This document shows positions 25,053 to 33,341 of a DNA stretch of 52,307 nt, in pieces. The position numbers were made by a program, and so were the translations under genes. Origin of the DNA: Glycomyces luteolus. Its GTDB lineage: Bacteria; Actinomycetota; Actinomycetes; Mycobacteriales; Micromonosporaceae. Within the stretch, counting starts at the first letter, position 1; the number at the start of each line of letters is the position of its first letter. The stretch spans positions 297,220-349,526 of the forward strand of contig NZ_JAPZVP010000004.1 of the NCBI RefSeq assembly GCF_027622875.1, written 5' to 3'. The notes below the pieces were generated by a model. It did not search any database, had not been told where the DNA came from, and saw nothing but the letters and a program-made list of their open reading frames with translations.

Positions 25053-25664
25053 GTGCCAGAACTGACCGCCTCCTCGCTGATGGAGCACCACCAGGCCGCC
25101 AGCACGCTGGTCGCCCTCCTCGAAGGCAACGGCCGCTTCTTGGCGGGCGAGCCCCGGTACAAGCGCGACATCACGGCGGCCCGCGAGGCCGCCCCCGGGC
25201 AGACGCCCAGTGCCGCGGTCTTCACATGCATCGACTCGCGGGTCACCGCCGAGAGCGTGTTCGACTGCGACTTCGGCCAGCTCCTTGTGGTCCGCACCGC
25301 CGGGCACGTGCCCGACCGGGCCGCCGTCGGCTCGCTCGAGTTCGCCGTAGCCGAGCTCGGCGTGGCACTCGTGGTCGTGCTCGGGCACGAGCGCTGCGGG
25401 GCGATCAACGCGGCCCTCCACGCGGTCGAGGACGACGCACACGACCCGCGCACCGACTACCTCGTCGAGCAGCTGTGGCAGCCCGCGTCCCAGGCGTGGT
25501 CGGAGACGAAGGAGCCTGAAGAGGCCGCGTCGCGCGCGATGCGCCTGCAGGTGCGCCGCACCGTCGCCGATCTGGGCCGCCGCGAGAACCTCGACGGCGT
25601 CCTGGTGGTCGGCGCGGTCTACGACCTGGACACGGGCAGAGTAACGCTCATCGACGAGAACTGA
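25053..25664 (+). CDS. Beta-class carbonic anhydrase
   Basis: This enzyme interconverts CO2 and bicarbonate in the cytoplasm. The 203-residue protein shows both zinc-site motifs: CIDSR (C59, D61, R63) and HERC (H112, C115), with the dyad D61-R63 intact. GQLLVVRTAGHVPD and SLEFAVAELGVALVVVLGHERCG are typical of the class. The family length of 190-220 fits. The GTG at 25053 was chosen because a promoter ends 7 nt before it; in-frame GTG 24996 would place the promoter inside the gene, and ATG 25080 would truncate an N-terminal helix. The pterin dehydratase follows 26 nt later with its own -10 box. Confidence 0.92.
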   Translation: MPELTASSLMEHHQAASTLVALLEGNGRFLAGEPRYKRDITAAREAAPGQTPSAAVFTCIDSRVTAESVFDCDFGQLLVVRTAGHVPDRAAVGSLEFAVAELGVALVVVLGHERCGAINAALHAVEDDAHDPRTDYLVEQLWQPASQAWSETKEPEEAASRAMRLQVRRTVADLGRRENLDGVLVVGAVYDLDTGRVTLIDEN

Positions 25665-25690
25665 ACGCGAAGAGCTGTCAGAATCAGGGT

Positions 25691-25981
25691 ATGAGCGACC
25701 AACCCTTGACCGAGGCCGAGATCGAGCTCGCGCTGTCGGACCTCCCCGGCTGGAGCCACATCGGCGACCGCCTGGAGCAGACCTGGACCTTCGGCGGCCA
25801 CCTCCAGGCCCTCGCCGCCGCGACCGCCGTCGGCTTCCTCAACGAGCAGCGCGACCACCACGCCGACCTGACGATCAACTACAACCGCCTCCGCGTCTCG
25901 ACGACCACCCATTCCGCCGGGAACAAGGTCTCCGCGAAGGACACCGACCTGGCGCGGGCGGTCAGCGACCTGCTTGCGTAG
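25691..25981 (+). CDS. Pterin-4a-carbinolamine dehydratase
   Basis: This is a 96-residue enzyme that dehydrates 4a-hydroxy-tetrahydropterin, recycling the cofactor of aromatic amino-acid hydroxylases. The active-site signature is clear: NEQRDHHADLTINYNRLRVS, with adjacent His residues and the downstream tyrosine, followed by TTHSAGNKVSAKD, which matches the DCoH fold. Length is standard. No pterin-dependent hydroxylase is in the window, so its partner is unknown; a role in molybdopterin metabolism has been proposed for orphan bacterial copies. CAGAAT (25679-25684) lies 6 nt before the ATG and no Shine-Dalgarno is seen, so the mRNA is probably leaderless. Confidence 0.93.
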   Translation: MSDQPLTEAEIELALSDLPGWSHIGDRLEQTWTFGGHLQALAAATAVGFLNEQRDHHADLTINYNRLRVSTTTHSAGNKVSAKDTDLARAVSDLLA

Positions 25982-26106
25982 CACCGGAAGTGGCCGCTGC
26001 GCCGCGTGGTGCGCCTGTGTCCCTTATGTGTACTACCTGCGAAAACGGGGAACGCAAAGGGCCTTCGTCTTTGCGATGATGAAGGAAGCACAGGTGGGAG
26101 CACGTC

Positions 26107-26454
26107 ATGGACGCATTTGCCGCTCGGGCCTCCAGGACCGACAAGCGCATCGCCCTCGACCGCCTCGCCAGGGCCCGGCGCAGGGGCATGATCGACACCC
26201 GGGAGTACCGTCTGCGGCGGCAGCTGGCCGAAAGGGCCGACAGCGTCGCCGACCTCCAGACACTCCTGCTGGACGTCGGCGACGACCAGCTCGGCCGGGA
26301 CCACTGGCGTTACGGCCGCTGGCGCGGGCCGGTCAAGGACGGCCGCGAACTCGAGATCCAGCGCTTCGTGGGCGCGCTGTTCCTCTTCGCCGCGCTCGCC
26401 GTGGTGATCGTCTGCGTGTCGGTCGCGATCATGCTCTACGAGCACTTGCACTAA
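26107..26454 (+). CDS. DUF1707-like small membrane protein
   Basis: This 115-residue protein has an N-terminal helical segment (about 10-55) of the DUF1707/SHOCT-like type, rich in Arg/Leu/Asp (RIALDRLARARRRGMIDTRE, then QLAERADSVADLQTLLLDVG). A single transmembrane helix lies near the C terminus (about 88-110, FVGALFLFAALAVVIVCVSV). The N-terminal part should be cytoplasmic. Function is unknown; DUF1707 proteins are abundant in actinomycetes. GGGAGCACGTC precedes the ATG with acceptable spacing. The stop overlaps that of the convergent aminotransferase gene by 4 nt. Confidence 0.8.
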   Translation: MDAFAARASRTDKRIALDRLARARRRGMIDTREYRLRRQLAERADSVADLQTLLLDVGDDQLGRDHWRYGRWRGPVKDGRELEIQRFVGALFLFAALAVVIVCVSVAIMLYEHLH

Positions 26455-27698
26455 GCGACGAGCGCCTTCAGCTTGTCCCGCAGGGCGTCGAGGGTCTCGG
26501 CGATCCACGGCATCTCCAGCGGGTCGTTCGAGAGCAGCGCCGCGAGGCGCTCGGAGTCGGACTCGCCGTAGATGCCGGTGACGGCGACGCGGATCGTCAG
26601 CGCCGCCGGGTCGTCCCCGAACGCGTCCCCGGCGATGACCACGATCCCGAACTCGTCCAGCAGGACCCGGGCGAGGTCGGCGCTCGTGCGCACGCCCCAG
26701 CGCTCGGCCAGCGCCGCGCGGAGCGGCTCGAACTCCGGCCACACGTAGAAGCCGCCCTGCGGGACGCGCACGTCGCAGCCGACGGCCGCGAAGACCTCGG
26801 CGACGGCGGTCGCGACCGAGCCGTGCAGCCGCCGCGCCATGGCGACCCGGTCGACCAGCTCGGCCGGGTCGGACCAGGCGTACGCGGCGGCGTGCTGCAT
26901 CGGCAGCGGCGCGGAGGACCACAGCTCGGAGGCGATGCCGCGCACCGACTCCTGAAGCCGCTGCCCCAGTTCGGAATCAGGGAACCGGGCCGCGCCGATG
27001 CGCCAGCCGCCCAGCGCGTAGTTCTTGGACAGCGCGGTGGTCGTCACCGTCCGCTCGGGCGCCCACTGACCGGGGGACGGGAACGCGCCGGGCTTGAAGA
27101 CGAGGTCGCGGTAGATCTCGTCGGCCACGATGATCAGGTCCAGTTCGCGGGCCGCCTCGCACAGGGCCCGCACCGACGCCTCGGAGGCGAGCCGTCCGGT
27201 CGGGTTGTCCGGCAGAGTGACCACCACGAGGCGCGGATCGCGGCCCGCGGCGCGCGCCTCGCGCACGGCCGCGACCATGAGTGCGGCGTCGGGGACCCCG
27301 CCCTCTCCCGCGGGCACGGGCACCCGGATCGGCTCGCGGCCGAGCAGCTGCGACTGGGCCGCGTACGACACCCACGCGGGCTGGGGGAGCACGACCTCGC
27401 CGCCGACGGCGTGCTGGAGCGCGAACAGGAGCGGCTTGGAGCCGGGCCCGAGGAGCACCTGCCCCGCGTCGGTCGGGTTGCCGCGGCGGGTCCAGTACCC
27501 GGCAGCGGCCTCGCGGGCCTCCTCCGTCCCGGCGACGGGCCCGTACGCGATCCGGCCGGCGGCCTGGGCGAGGTGCTGGCTCAGCAAGGGGTGCACCGGA
27601 ATCCCTGCTTCACCGAAACCGAGCGCGAGCACCTCCTGCCCGGCGGCGCGGCGAGCGGCTACGGCCTCATTGGCGGCGAGGGTGGCGGAGACGGTCAC
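26451..27698 (-). CDS. Class I/II (fold-type I) PLP aminotransferase
   Basis: This 415-residue PLP enzyme transfers amino groups between an amino acid and a 2-oxo acid. The LGFGEAGIPVHP opening, YGPVAGTEEAREAAAGYW, LPQPAWVSYAAQSQLLGRE, TLPDNPTGRLAS (the conserved NPTG), IVADEIYRDLVF (Asp and Tyr of the cofactor site), and TTALSKNYALGGWRIGAAR with the Schiff-base Lys all match aspartate aminotransferase superfamily I-gamma. The GTG at 27698 follows AAGGAG by 6 nt. It is divergent from a LysR gene, so it is probably that regulator's target. The amino-acid specificity is not predictable. Confidence 0.9.
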   Translation of the reverse strand: MTVSATLAANEAVAARRAAGQEVLALGFGEAGIPVHPLLSQHLAQAAGRIAYGPVAGTEEAREAAAGYWTRRGNPTDAGQVLLGPGSKPLLFALQHAVGGEVVLPQPAWVSYAAQSQLLGREPIRVPVPAGEGGVPDAALMVAAVREARAAGRDPRLVVVTLPDNPTGRLASEASVRALCEAARELDLIIVADEIYRDLVFKPGAFPSPGQWAPERTVTTTALSKNYALGGWRIGAARFPDSELGQRLQESVRGIASELWSSAPLPMQHAAAYAWSDPAELVDRVAMARRLHGSVATAVAEVFAAVGCDVRVPQGGFYVWPEFEPLRAALAERWGVRTSADLARVLLDEFGIVVIAGDAFGDDPAALTIRVAVTGIYGESDSERLAALLSNDPLEMPWIAETLDALRDKLKALVA

Positions 27699-27799
27699 GG
27701 GTGACTCCTTGGTGGATGGTCGTTCGACCTGCACCAATCTCCTCTTCAGGGAGCATCAACGCAAGTATTTCTAGCTTTCGCCGAGGGTAAGATTTCCTT

Positions 27800-28720
27800 A
27801 TGCTAGACGTGCGCCGCCTGCGGCTTCTCTACGAATTCGCGGCCCAGGGATCGATATCCGCCACTGCCGTGGCGACCGGCCAGACCGCCTCCGCCGTCTC
27901 ACAGCAGTTGGCCGCCTTGGAGAAGGAGACCGGCGTGTCACTCCTCGAACGCACCGCCCGGTCCGCCCAGCTGACCGACGCGGGGCGCCGGCTCGTGGCC
28001 CACACCGCGCACATCCTGGAGGCCATCGACGCCGCCGAGACCGACCTCGCCGCCGAGTCCGCCGAACCGCGCGGGCGCGTCACCGTCACCGCGTTCCCCA
28101 CCGTCGCCGTGGCCCTCGCGGGCCCGATCGTGCGGCGCCTGCGCCGCTACCCCGAACTCCAGATGGTGCTGCTCCAGCAGCACACCGTCTCCGAATCCCT
28201 CTCGCGCGTGCGCTCGGGCGAGATCGACCTGGCGCTCATCGACGACTGGTCCGGCCAGCGCCGCCCCGCCACCACGGGCCCGCTCACCTTCCACCACCTC
28301 GTGAACGACCCGCTCGTGGCGGTCCTCCCCGTGCGCCATCCCCTGGCGGACAAGGAGGTCCTCTCGGCGCACGAGCTGGCGGGGGAGTCCTGGATCGCCT
28401 CCCCGGAGGGCGAGCCGTCGCGGATGGCGCTGGCGCGGCTGTGGCGGACCGAGGGGATCAGCGCGCCGGTCTCGGAGTTCGAGGGCCTCGACACGATCCT
28501 GACCCTGGTCGCGAAGGGGCTCGGGGTGACGGTGGCGCCGTGGATGGCCGCAGCCGAGCGCAAGGACGTGGCCGTGCGCAAAGTGGCCGAGGATCTGCCG
28601 GGCCGGGACGTCTACGTGGTCCACCGGACGGCCTCCACGGGCCGCCCGGCGGTGATGACCGTGCTGCAGGCGCTGCACCAGGCCGCGCGGAAGCTCATGG
28701 CGGCGGCGGAGCAGTTTTGA
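27800..28720 (+). CDS. LysR-family transcriptional regulator
   Basis: This is a 306-residue activator/repressor. The winged helix-turn-helix occupies residues 1-62 (LRLLYEFAAQGSISATAVAT, TASAVSQQLAALEKETGVSL, LLERTARSAQLTDAGRRLV). A linker helix and the two-lobed substrate-binding domain (about 92-295) follow. It is divergent from the aminotransferase, the classical LysR arrangement, and the 101-bp gap contains AAGTATTTCTAGCTT, a T-rich partial dyad of LysR-box type. TAAGAT (27788-27793) ends 6 nt before the ATG, so the message is probably leaderless. The inducer is unknown, plausibly a substrate or product of the aminotransferase. Confidence 0.9.
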   Translation: MLDVRRLRLLYEFAAQGSISATAVATGQTASAVSQQLAALEKETGVSLLERTARSAQLTDAGRRLVAHTAHILEAIDAAETDLAAESAEPRGRVTVTAFPTVAVALAGPIVRRLRRYPELQMVLLQQHTVSESLSRVRSGEIDLALIDDWSGQRRPATTGPLTFHHLVNDPLVAVLPVRHPLADKEVLSAHELAGESWIASPEGEPSRMALARLWRTEGISAPVSEFEGLDTILTLVAKGLGVTVAPWMAAAERKDVAVRKVAEDLPGRDVYVVHRTASTGRPAVMTVLQALHQAARKLMAAAEQF

Positions 28721-28736
28721 AACGGGCAGTCGACCC

Positions 28737-30017
28737 TCAGCGAAGGTGCGAAGGCGGGTACGGCGACTCGTCCTCGTCCCAGCCCGCGGCCTCCGGCTTG
28801 GGGGTGGGCTTCGGCTTCACCTTGGGCGCCTTCGGCTCCTTCGGTTTCGGCTGCCGCCGCGCGAGGTAGGCCGCGAGCCACGTCGTGATCGGCACGGCCG
28901 CGATGAGGCCGAGCGTGCCCGCGACCGACCGCACGATCTCGGTGGCGATCGTCTGGCTCGTGAGCACCTGCTCCAGGGGCCGGTTGGCCGCGGCGATGAG
29001 CACCAGCAGCGGCAGCGACGCGCCCGCGTACGCGAGGACGAGCGTGTTCACGACCGAGGTCAGGTGGTCGCGCCCGACCCGCATCCCGGATTTGAACAGC
29101 CGCGTCGAGCCCCACTTCGGGTTGGCCTTGGCGACCTCGTCGACGGTGGCCGCCTGCGAGACCGTCACGTCGTCGATGACGCCGAGCGCGCCGATGAGGA
29201 TGCCCGCCAGGAGCAGGCCGGACATGTCGATCGGGTACTGCAGCGCCAGGTTCGTGGTGTTCTCGTCGTTGACCCCGTTGAGCTTGGTGAGGTTCACCGC
29301 GGCCTCGGCGAGCAGCACCGTGACGATGAGGGACGCGAGCGTCCCGACCACGGCCACCGTGGTCGTGCGGTTCCAGCCGTGTCCCAGATAGAGCGAGACG
29401 AGCATGATCGCGGCCGAGCCGACCACGGCGACGAGGATCGGCGATGAGCCGTCGAGGATCGCCGGGACCATGAACAGCAGCACGACCGCGAAGGTGATGC
29501 CGAGGCTCACCAGCGACCGCAGGCCTTTCCACCGGCCGAACGCGACCACGGCGAGCGCGAACGCGATGACGAGCGCCCACAGCGCGCTGGACCGGTCGTG
29601 GTCGATGATGTGGTACTGCTGGCCCGAGACCGAGTCGGGCGTGTAGATGAGGATGACGTCGTCCCCGGCCTCGACGACGGGAGCGCCCGGGCCGCTGGGG
29701 ATGTCGACGATGGCCTCTTCGTTCGCGTGCTCGCCGGTGAGGAGGCGCACGACCACGTCGCCGCAGACGGTCACCTGCAGCCGGTCGTTGAGCTCCTCAT
29801 CGGCCGGTTCGCATTCCGTCTCGTTCACCGTGATGACGTGGCCGTCGACTTCGGTGCCGTAGCCCTCGATCCCCTCGGCGTCCTCGACCCCGGTGGGCCA
29901 CAGCAGGATCAGCCCGAGGATCGTCGCGGCCGCGGCCGGGACCAGGATCCACAGCGCGGCGCGGGGGACGGCGTCGTTCGGGACGACATGACTGTGCTTC
30001 AGAGCATCCTGGTTCAC
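28737..30017 (-). CDS. YibE/F-family membrane protein
   Basis: This 426-residue protein has one N-terminal transmembrane helix (about 20-40), an extracytoplasmic OB-like domain (about 50-150), then seven or so helices forming the YibE/F core with GLRSLVSLGITFAVVLLFMVPAIL, LTKLNGVNDENTTNLALQYP and GILIGALGVIDDVTVSQAATV, the last being the family hallmark. The tail (about 390-426) is Pro/Lys-rich and cytoplasmic. Some members are thought to be transporters, but no function is proven. The GTG at 30017 has TAAGCT 7 nt upstream and GCGACA 17 nt further up, indicating a leaderless mRNA. Confidence 0.86.
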   Translation of the reverse strand: MNQDALKHSHVVPNDAVPRAALWILVPAAAATILGLILLWPTGVEDAEGIEGYGTEVDGHVITVNETECEPADEELNDRLQVTVCGDVVVRLLTGEHANEEAIVDIPSGPGAPVVEAGDDVILIYTPDSVSGQQYHIIDHDRSSALWALVIAFALAVVAFGRWKGLRSLVSLGITFAVVLLFMVPAILDGSSPILVAVVGSAAIMLVSLYLGHGWNRTTTVAVVGTLASLIVTVLLAEAAVNLTKLNGVNDENTTNLALQYPIDMSGLLLAGILIGALGVIDDVTVSQAATVDEVAKANPKWGSTRLFKSGMRVGRDHLTSVVNTLVLAYAGASLPLLVLIAAANRPLEQVLTSQTIATEIVRSVAGTLGLIAAVPITTWLAAYLARRQPKPKEPKAPKVKPKPTPKPEAAGWDEDESPYPPSHLR

Positions 30018-30024
30018 GACCGTG

Positions 30025-30053
30025 AGCTTACGATCCCCGGTCACCGTTGTCGC
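30025..30053 (-). promoter_or_regulatory. Predicted leaderless promoter of YibE/F gene
   Basis: On the minus strand GCGACA (30048-30053), 17-nt spacer, TAAGCT (30025-30030), then 7 nt to the GTG. Confidence 0.5.
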
Positions 30054-30182
30054 GCAGCAGCGCGCCCCGACCGCGTGCAGGGGCGAGCCATGAATCTGCA
30101 CGGCACGGACAAATCGGACCGTGAGCGGTCGGCTACCTGGGGTTTCGGACTGTAGCGCTCCAGTCGCACACAGTCAGGATCG

Positions 30183-30965
30183 TCATACGTCCACAGGGTC
30201 GACCCAGCGGACCGCGGAGTAATTGCGCCACAAGTGGAGCAGTGCCGGGTCCCCGCGGACCAGCAGATCGTCGAACGGCAGCCGGTTCCAAAGCGCCAGG
30301 TACAGCAGCTCCACCGGGCCCTCGATGACGCAGTGCGGGGTCTCGACCTCGCTGAACGTCACGAGCGGACCCGTGTCGGTGGGATGGATGTACCAGTCGC
30401 CGCGCCCCGGCGGCAGGTCGGTGGCGTGAATGTGGAGCACGGTCGGGCGCAGCGCCCGCACCCTGCTCGACGGCCTGCCGTGGAAGCCCAGCAGCAGCTC
30501 GTCGATGCCGTCCGCCGCGAATTCGGGACAGATCGGTGAGATCTCGTCGCCCCGGGCCTGCTCGGCGTCGACACGGTGGATGGTGGTCTCGTGGGCCTGC
30601 CTGCGGACCCAGAAGCGGCGCGACGACTCGGAGGGGAACATCTGCCAGCACTGGAGCCCGCTCGGAGCGGCCTCCAGTACGGCCGCGAGCCGCAGCAGCC
30701 CTTCGCGGACCCAGTCGACCAGCAGGTCGTCGTGGGGCAGGGGCCCCACGATGTGCTGGAACTCCTGTTTCCGTGGATCGTAAGGCAACGCTTCGCCCAC
30801 GATCGCCGCCGCCCATCGATGGACGGTCCCGATGTGGGTCAAGAGATCCTTGACGTTCCATCCTGGGCAGGTGGGCACGCTCGCATTGAGCGCGAGTTCT
30901 CCACCAGCGACAGCGATCCGCTCCCCTTCGGTGCGCAGCCCGTTGATTTGATCGCCGATGTTCAT
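30183..30965 (-). CDS. Maleylpyruvate isomerase family protein (DinB-like, mycothiol type)
   Basis: This 260-residue protein has an N-terminal four-helix DinB-like domain (about 1-150). The conserved NASVPTCPGWNVKDLLTHIGTVHRWAAA region supplies the metal-binding His, and RRQAHETTIHRVDAEQA supplies the HxxxH ligands. A C-terminal alpha/beta domain of about 90 residues follows. In the prototype the enzyme isomerises maleylpyruvate using mycothiol. Most paralogues in actinomycetes have unknown thiol-dependent reactions. The ATG at 30965 has GAAACT 7 nt upstream and TTGCGT 18 nt further up, suggesting a leaderless start; the longer frame begins inside that promoter. Confidence 0.85.
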   Translation of the reverse strand: MNIGDQINGLRTEGERIAVAGGELALNASVPTCPGWNVKDLLTHIGTVHRWAAAIVGEALPYDPRKQEFQHIVGPLPHDDLLVDWVREGLLRLAAVLEAAPSGLQCWQMFPSESSRRFWVRRQAHETTIHRVDAEQARGDEISPICPEFAADGIDELLLGFHGRPSSRVRALRPTVLHIHATDLPPGRGDWYIHPTDTGPLVTFSEVETPHCVIEGPVELLYLALWNRLPFDDLLVRGDPALLHLWRNYSAVRWVDPVDV

Positions 30966-30972
30966 CCCATGA

Positions 30973-31002
30973 AGTTTCGCACCTGTGTCGTGAATTACGC
31001 AA
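30973..31002 (-). promoter_or_regulatory. Predicted leaderless promoter of isomerase-family gene
   Basis: On the minus strand TTGCGT (30997-31002), 18-nt spacer, GAAACT (30973-30978), then 7 nt to the ATG. Confidence 0.4.
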
Positions 31003-31109
31003 GTTCGGGCGCTGGACCGATACACAAGTGTTAAACCGGTGGAGCCGTGGCGAGTCGGACTCGAGGCGACTCATGGCACTTGCGCCACTACGGACGTAGC
31101 ATCGGGCGC

Positions 31110-31679
31110 GTGCTCCACCGGCTCCTCGTCGTCTCCGACCTGCCTCGGTGCCCGCTGCCGCTCACCGAGCAGGTCGCGCTGGCCCTCCGCGGCGGGCCCT
31201 TCGCGCTCATCTTGCGCGACAAGCACCTTCGATGGGAGGAGCGGACGGCGCTGGCGGCGCGGCTGCAGCCGATAGTGGACGCGGCCGGGGGAGGGCTCAT
31301 CATCTCGGACCCTGCCGGACCCGTCTCGGCAGCGCATCTCTCGAGTCGCTTCCCCGTGCCGGAGCCGAGGCCGGCGCTCGTGGGCCGCTCGGTCCATGCC
31401 GGGGAGCCGATCGATCCCGGTCTCGACTACTGCACCTATTCGCCGATCTGGCTCTCCGAGTCCAAACCCGGCTACGGGCCCGCGATCGGGCTCGCCGCGC
31501 TGCGGGAGGCGTGCGCGGCGAGCCCGGTCCCGGTGTTCGCGCTCGGCGGCGTCGACGGCCCCGACAGGGCCCGCGCCGCAAGGGAGGCGGGCGCGGCGGG
31601 GGTCGCGGTCATGGGCGCGGTCATGCGCGCCGACGACCCGGAGCGCGCGGTGCGCGAGCTCCGGGCCGCGCTCGATTAA
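31110..31679 (+). CDS. Thiamine phosphate synthase family (ThiE/TenI-like) protein
   Basis: This 189-residue protein has the TIM-barrel fold of the ThiE family, which joins the thiazole and pyrimidine halves of thiamine (TenI homologues act as thiazole tautomerases). Supporting motifs are [57 protein letters not shown] and the phosphate-binding [32 protein letters not shown]. The usual HLGQxDLP loop is replaced by [12 protein letters not shown], so true synthase activity is uncertain. TAGCAT (31097-31102) ends 7 nt before the GTG start. No other thiamine gene is adjacent. Its stop overlaps that of the convergent GH1 gene. Confidence 0.82.
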   Translation: MLHRLLVVSDLPRCPLPLTEQVALALRGGPFALILRDKHLRWEERTALAARLQPIVDAAGGGLIISDPAGPVSAAHLSSRFPVPEPRPALVGRSVHAGEPIDPGLDYCTYSPIWLSESKPGYGPAIGLAALREACAASPVPVFALGGVDGPDRARAAREAGAAGVAVMGAVMRADDPERAVRELRAALD

Positions 31680-33022
31680 CGCGTGAGGCCGTTGTCGGCG
31701 ATGACCTTCGAGTAGAACTTCGCGCTGTCCTTCGGGGTGCGCTTCTGGGTGGCGTAGTCGACGTGGACGATGCCGAAGCGCTTGTCGTAGCCGAAGGCCC
31801 ACTCGAAGTTGTCCATGAGCGACCAGGCGGTGTAGCCGCGCACGTCGGCGCCGGCCTCGATCGCGTCGTGGACGGCCGCGATGTGGGAGCGGAGGTAGGC
31901 GACGCGCTCGTGGTCGTGGACCTCGCCGTCCTCGCCCGGTCCGGTCGGGTAGGCCGCGCCGTTCTCGGTGATCATCGTGGCGATGCCGTAGTCCTTGTGG
32001 ATGCGCACCAGGAGGTCCGTCAGGCCCGTGGCGTCGACCGCCCAGCCCATGTCGGTGAACTCCAGGCCCTCGGGCGTGTAGCCCTCGATGCCGATGGTGC
32101 CCGGGCCGACGTCGCTCTCCGGCTCGCCCGGCTTGGCGCGCAGCCATGTCGGGCTGTAGTAGTTGACCCCCAGCACGTCGATCGGCTGGTTGATCGCCTC
32201 GAGGTCGCCCTCCTGGACGAAGGACCAGTCGGTGTGGTGCTGGGTGCGCTCGATGACGTCGGCGGGGTACTGGCCGCGGAGGATCGGGTCGAAGAAGACC
32301 CGGTTCGCGATGCCGTCCACGACGCGCACGGCCTCTTCCTCGCCGCGGCACTGGGTCGGGTTGAGCACGATCGAGACCTGGTCGGCCCCGGCGGCGCGCA
32401 GCGCCTGCACGGCGAGGCCGTGCGCGAGGTTGAGGTGGTGCACGGAGGCGAGCGCCGCGGCGGGCTCGGTGCGGCCGGGCGCGTGGTGGCCGTTGCCGTA
32501 GCCGAGGAACGCCGAGCACCACGGCTCGTTGAGGGTCCACCAGGTGTGGACGCGGTCCGAGAGGCGCGCGCCGACGATGGCGGCGTAGTCGCCGAAGCGC
32601 TCGGCGGTCTCGCGCTCGGGCCAGCCGCCGCGGTCCTCGAAGGACTGCGGGAGGTCCCAGTGGTAGAGGGTCGGCATCGGCTTGATCCCGGCGGCCACCA
32701 GCTTGTCGACGAGCCGGTCGTAGAAGTCCAGGCCCTTGGGGTTGGCCGGTCCGGTGCCGTCGGGCTGGATGCGCGGCCACGCGATCGAGAACCGGTAGGT
32801 GTCGACGCCGAGGGAGGCCATCAGCTCGATGTCCTCGTCGACGCGGTGGTAGTGGTCGCAGGCCACGGCCCCCGACTGGCCGCGCCAGGTCTTGCCGGGC
32901 GTCGCCGAGAACGTGTCCCAGATGGACTGGCCCCGGCCGTCCTCGGTCGCCGCGCCCTCGATTTGGTAAGAGGCCGTGGCGGTCCCCCACAGGAAGCCCT
33001 GAGGGAAGGTCAGCTGCGTCAT
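31676..33022 (-). CDS. Glycoside hydrolase family 1 beta-glucosidase
   Basis: This 448-residue enzyme is a retaining beta-glucosidase. The acid/base Glu is E166 in TLNEPW and the nucleophile is E353 in ITENGA; the [15 protein letters not shown] opening and [22 protein letters not shown] aglycone/glycone-site region are also canonical. No signal peptide is present, so it works on imported glucosides. The ATG at 33022 has AAGG 8 nt upstream; a GTG at 33031 is possible. It is divergent from an ABC sugar-binding protein gene, and the region between them holds a CebR-like operator, so hydrolase and transporter are probably co-induced (inference). Confidence 0.94.
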   Translation of the reverse strand: MTQLTFPQGFLWGTATASYQIEGAATEDGRGQSIWDTFSATPGKTWRGQSGAVACDHYHRVDEDIELMASLGVDTYRFSIAWPRIQPDGTGPANPKGLDFYDRLVDKLVAAGIKPMPTLYHWDLPQSFEDRGGWPERETAERFGDYAAIVGARLSDRVHTWWTLNEPWCSAFLGYGNGHHAPGRTEPAAALASVHHLNLAHGLAVQALRAAGADQVSIVLNPTQCRGEEEAVRVVDGIANRVFFDPILRGQYPADVIERTQHHTDWSFVQEGDLEAINQPIDVLGVNYYSPTWLRAKPGEPESDVGPGTIGIEGYTPEGLEFTDMGWAVDATGLTDLLVRIHKDYGIATMITENGAAYPTGPGEDGEVHDHERVAYLRSHIAAVHDAIEAGADVRGYTAWSLMDNFEWAFGYDKRFGIVHVDYATQKRTPKDSAKFYSKVIADNGLTR

Positions 33023-33089
33023 CGATCGCACCTTTCGCGAACTATCGGCTGTATCTTATGAACAGCATTTGGATGCCGGGCCCCGGAAT

Positions 33090-33124
33090 GATACGCCATT
33101 GGTATCGCTCCCATACATTGGGAG
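33090..33124. promoter_or_regulatory. CebR-like operator cluster
   Basis: TGGTATCGCTCCCA (33100-33113) differs at two positions from the Streptomyces CebR box TGGGAGCGCTCCCA. It overlaps GATAC-N7-GTATC (33090-33106) and CTCCCA-TACAT-TGGGAG (33108-33124). These are LacI-family-style sites placed between a glucosidase and a sugar importer. Confidence 0.5.
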
Positions 33125-33247
33125 TCAACAGATATCGATCCAATTGCACCCGGTAACGATTCGGCAATGCACACTTGACTTTCAGTGTTACCCAGAGCAC
33201 CATTGCCAGCGTCGCCCCAACGGCGGGTGAGGCAGTCCTTACCAGGG

Positions 33248-33272
33248 GCGGAACCAGTGATAGCGGTTCCGC
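33248..33272 (+). repeat. Inverted repeat in binding-protein leader
   Basis: GCGGAACC and GGTTCCGC pair perfectly over 8 bp around a 9-nt spacer, 70 nt before the start codon. It is either an RNA hairpin in the leader or a second operator. Confidence 0.45.
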
Positions 33273-33341
33273 GCAAGGTGGGGACAGGGAGGCAGTCGGA
33301 CTCGCCGGGGGCACCACAACTGCGAAGAGAGGGAAACCCCG

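Larger units (their letters stand above)
33023..33341. other. Divergent regulatory region of GH1 and sugar ABC operon
   Basis: The 319 bases contain no gene. They hold a CebR-like near-palindrome and two overlapping inverted repeats (33090-33124), a plus-strand promoter candidate TTGACT-17-CACCAT (33175-33203) and a 25-nt inverted repeat (33248-33272) in the presumed leader of the binding-protein gene. Confidence 0.6.

Noticed and set aside
31110..31679. Confident assignment as thiamine phosphate synthase
   Set aside because: The fold motifs fit, but the usual HLGQxDLP loop is replaced and no thiamine genes are adjacent, so only family membership is claimed.
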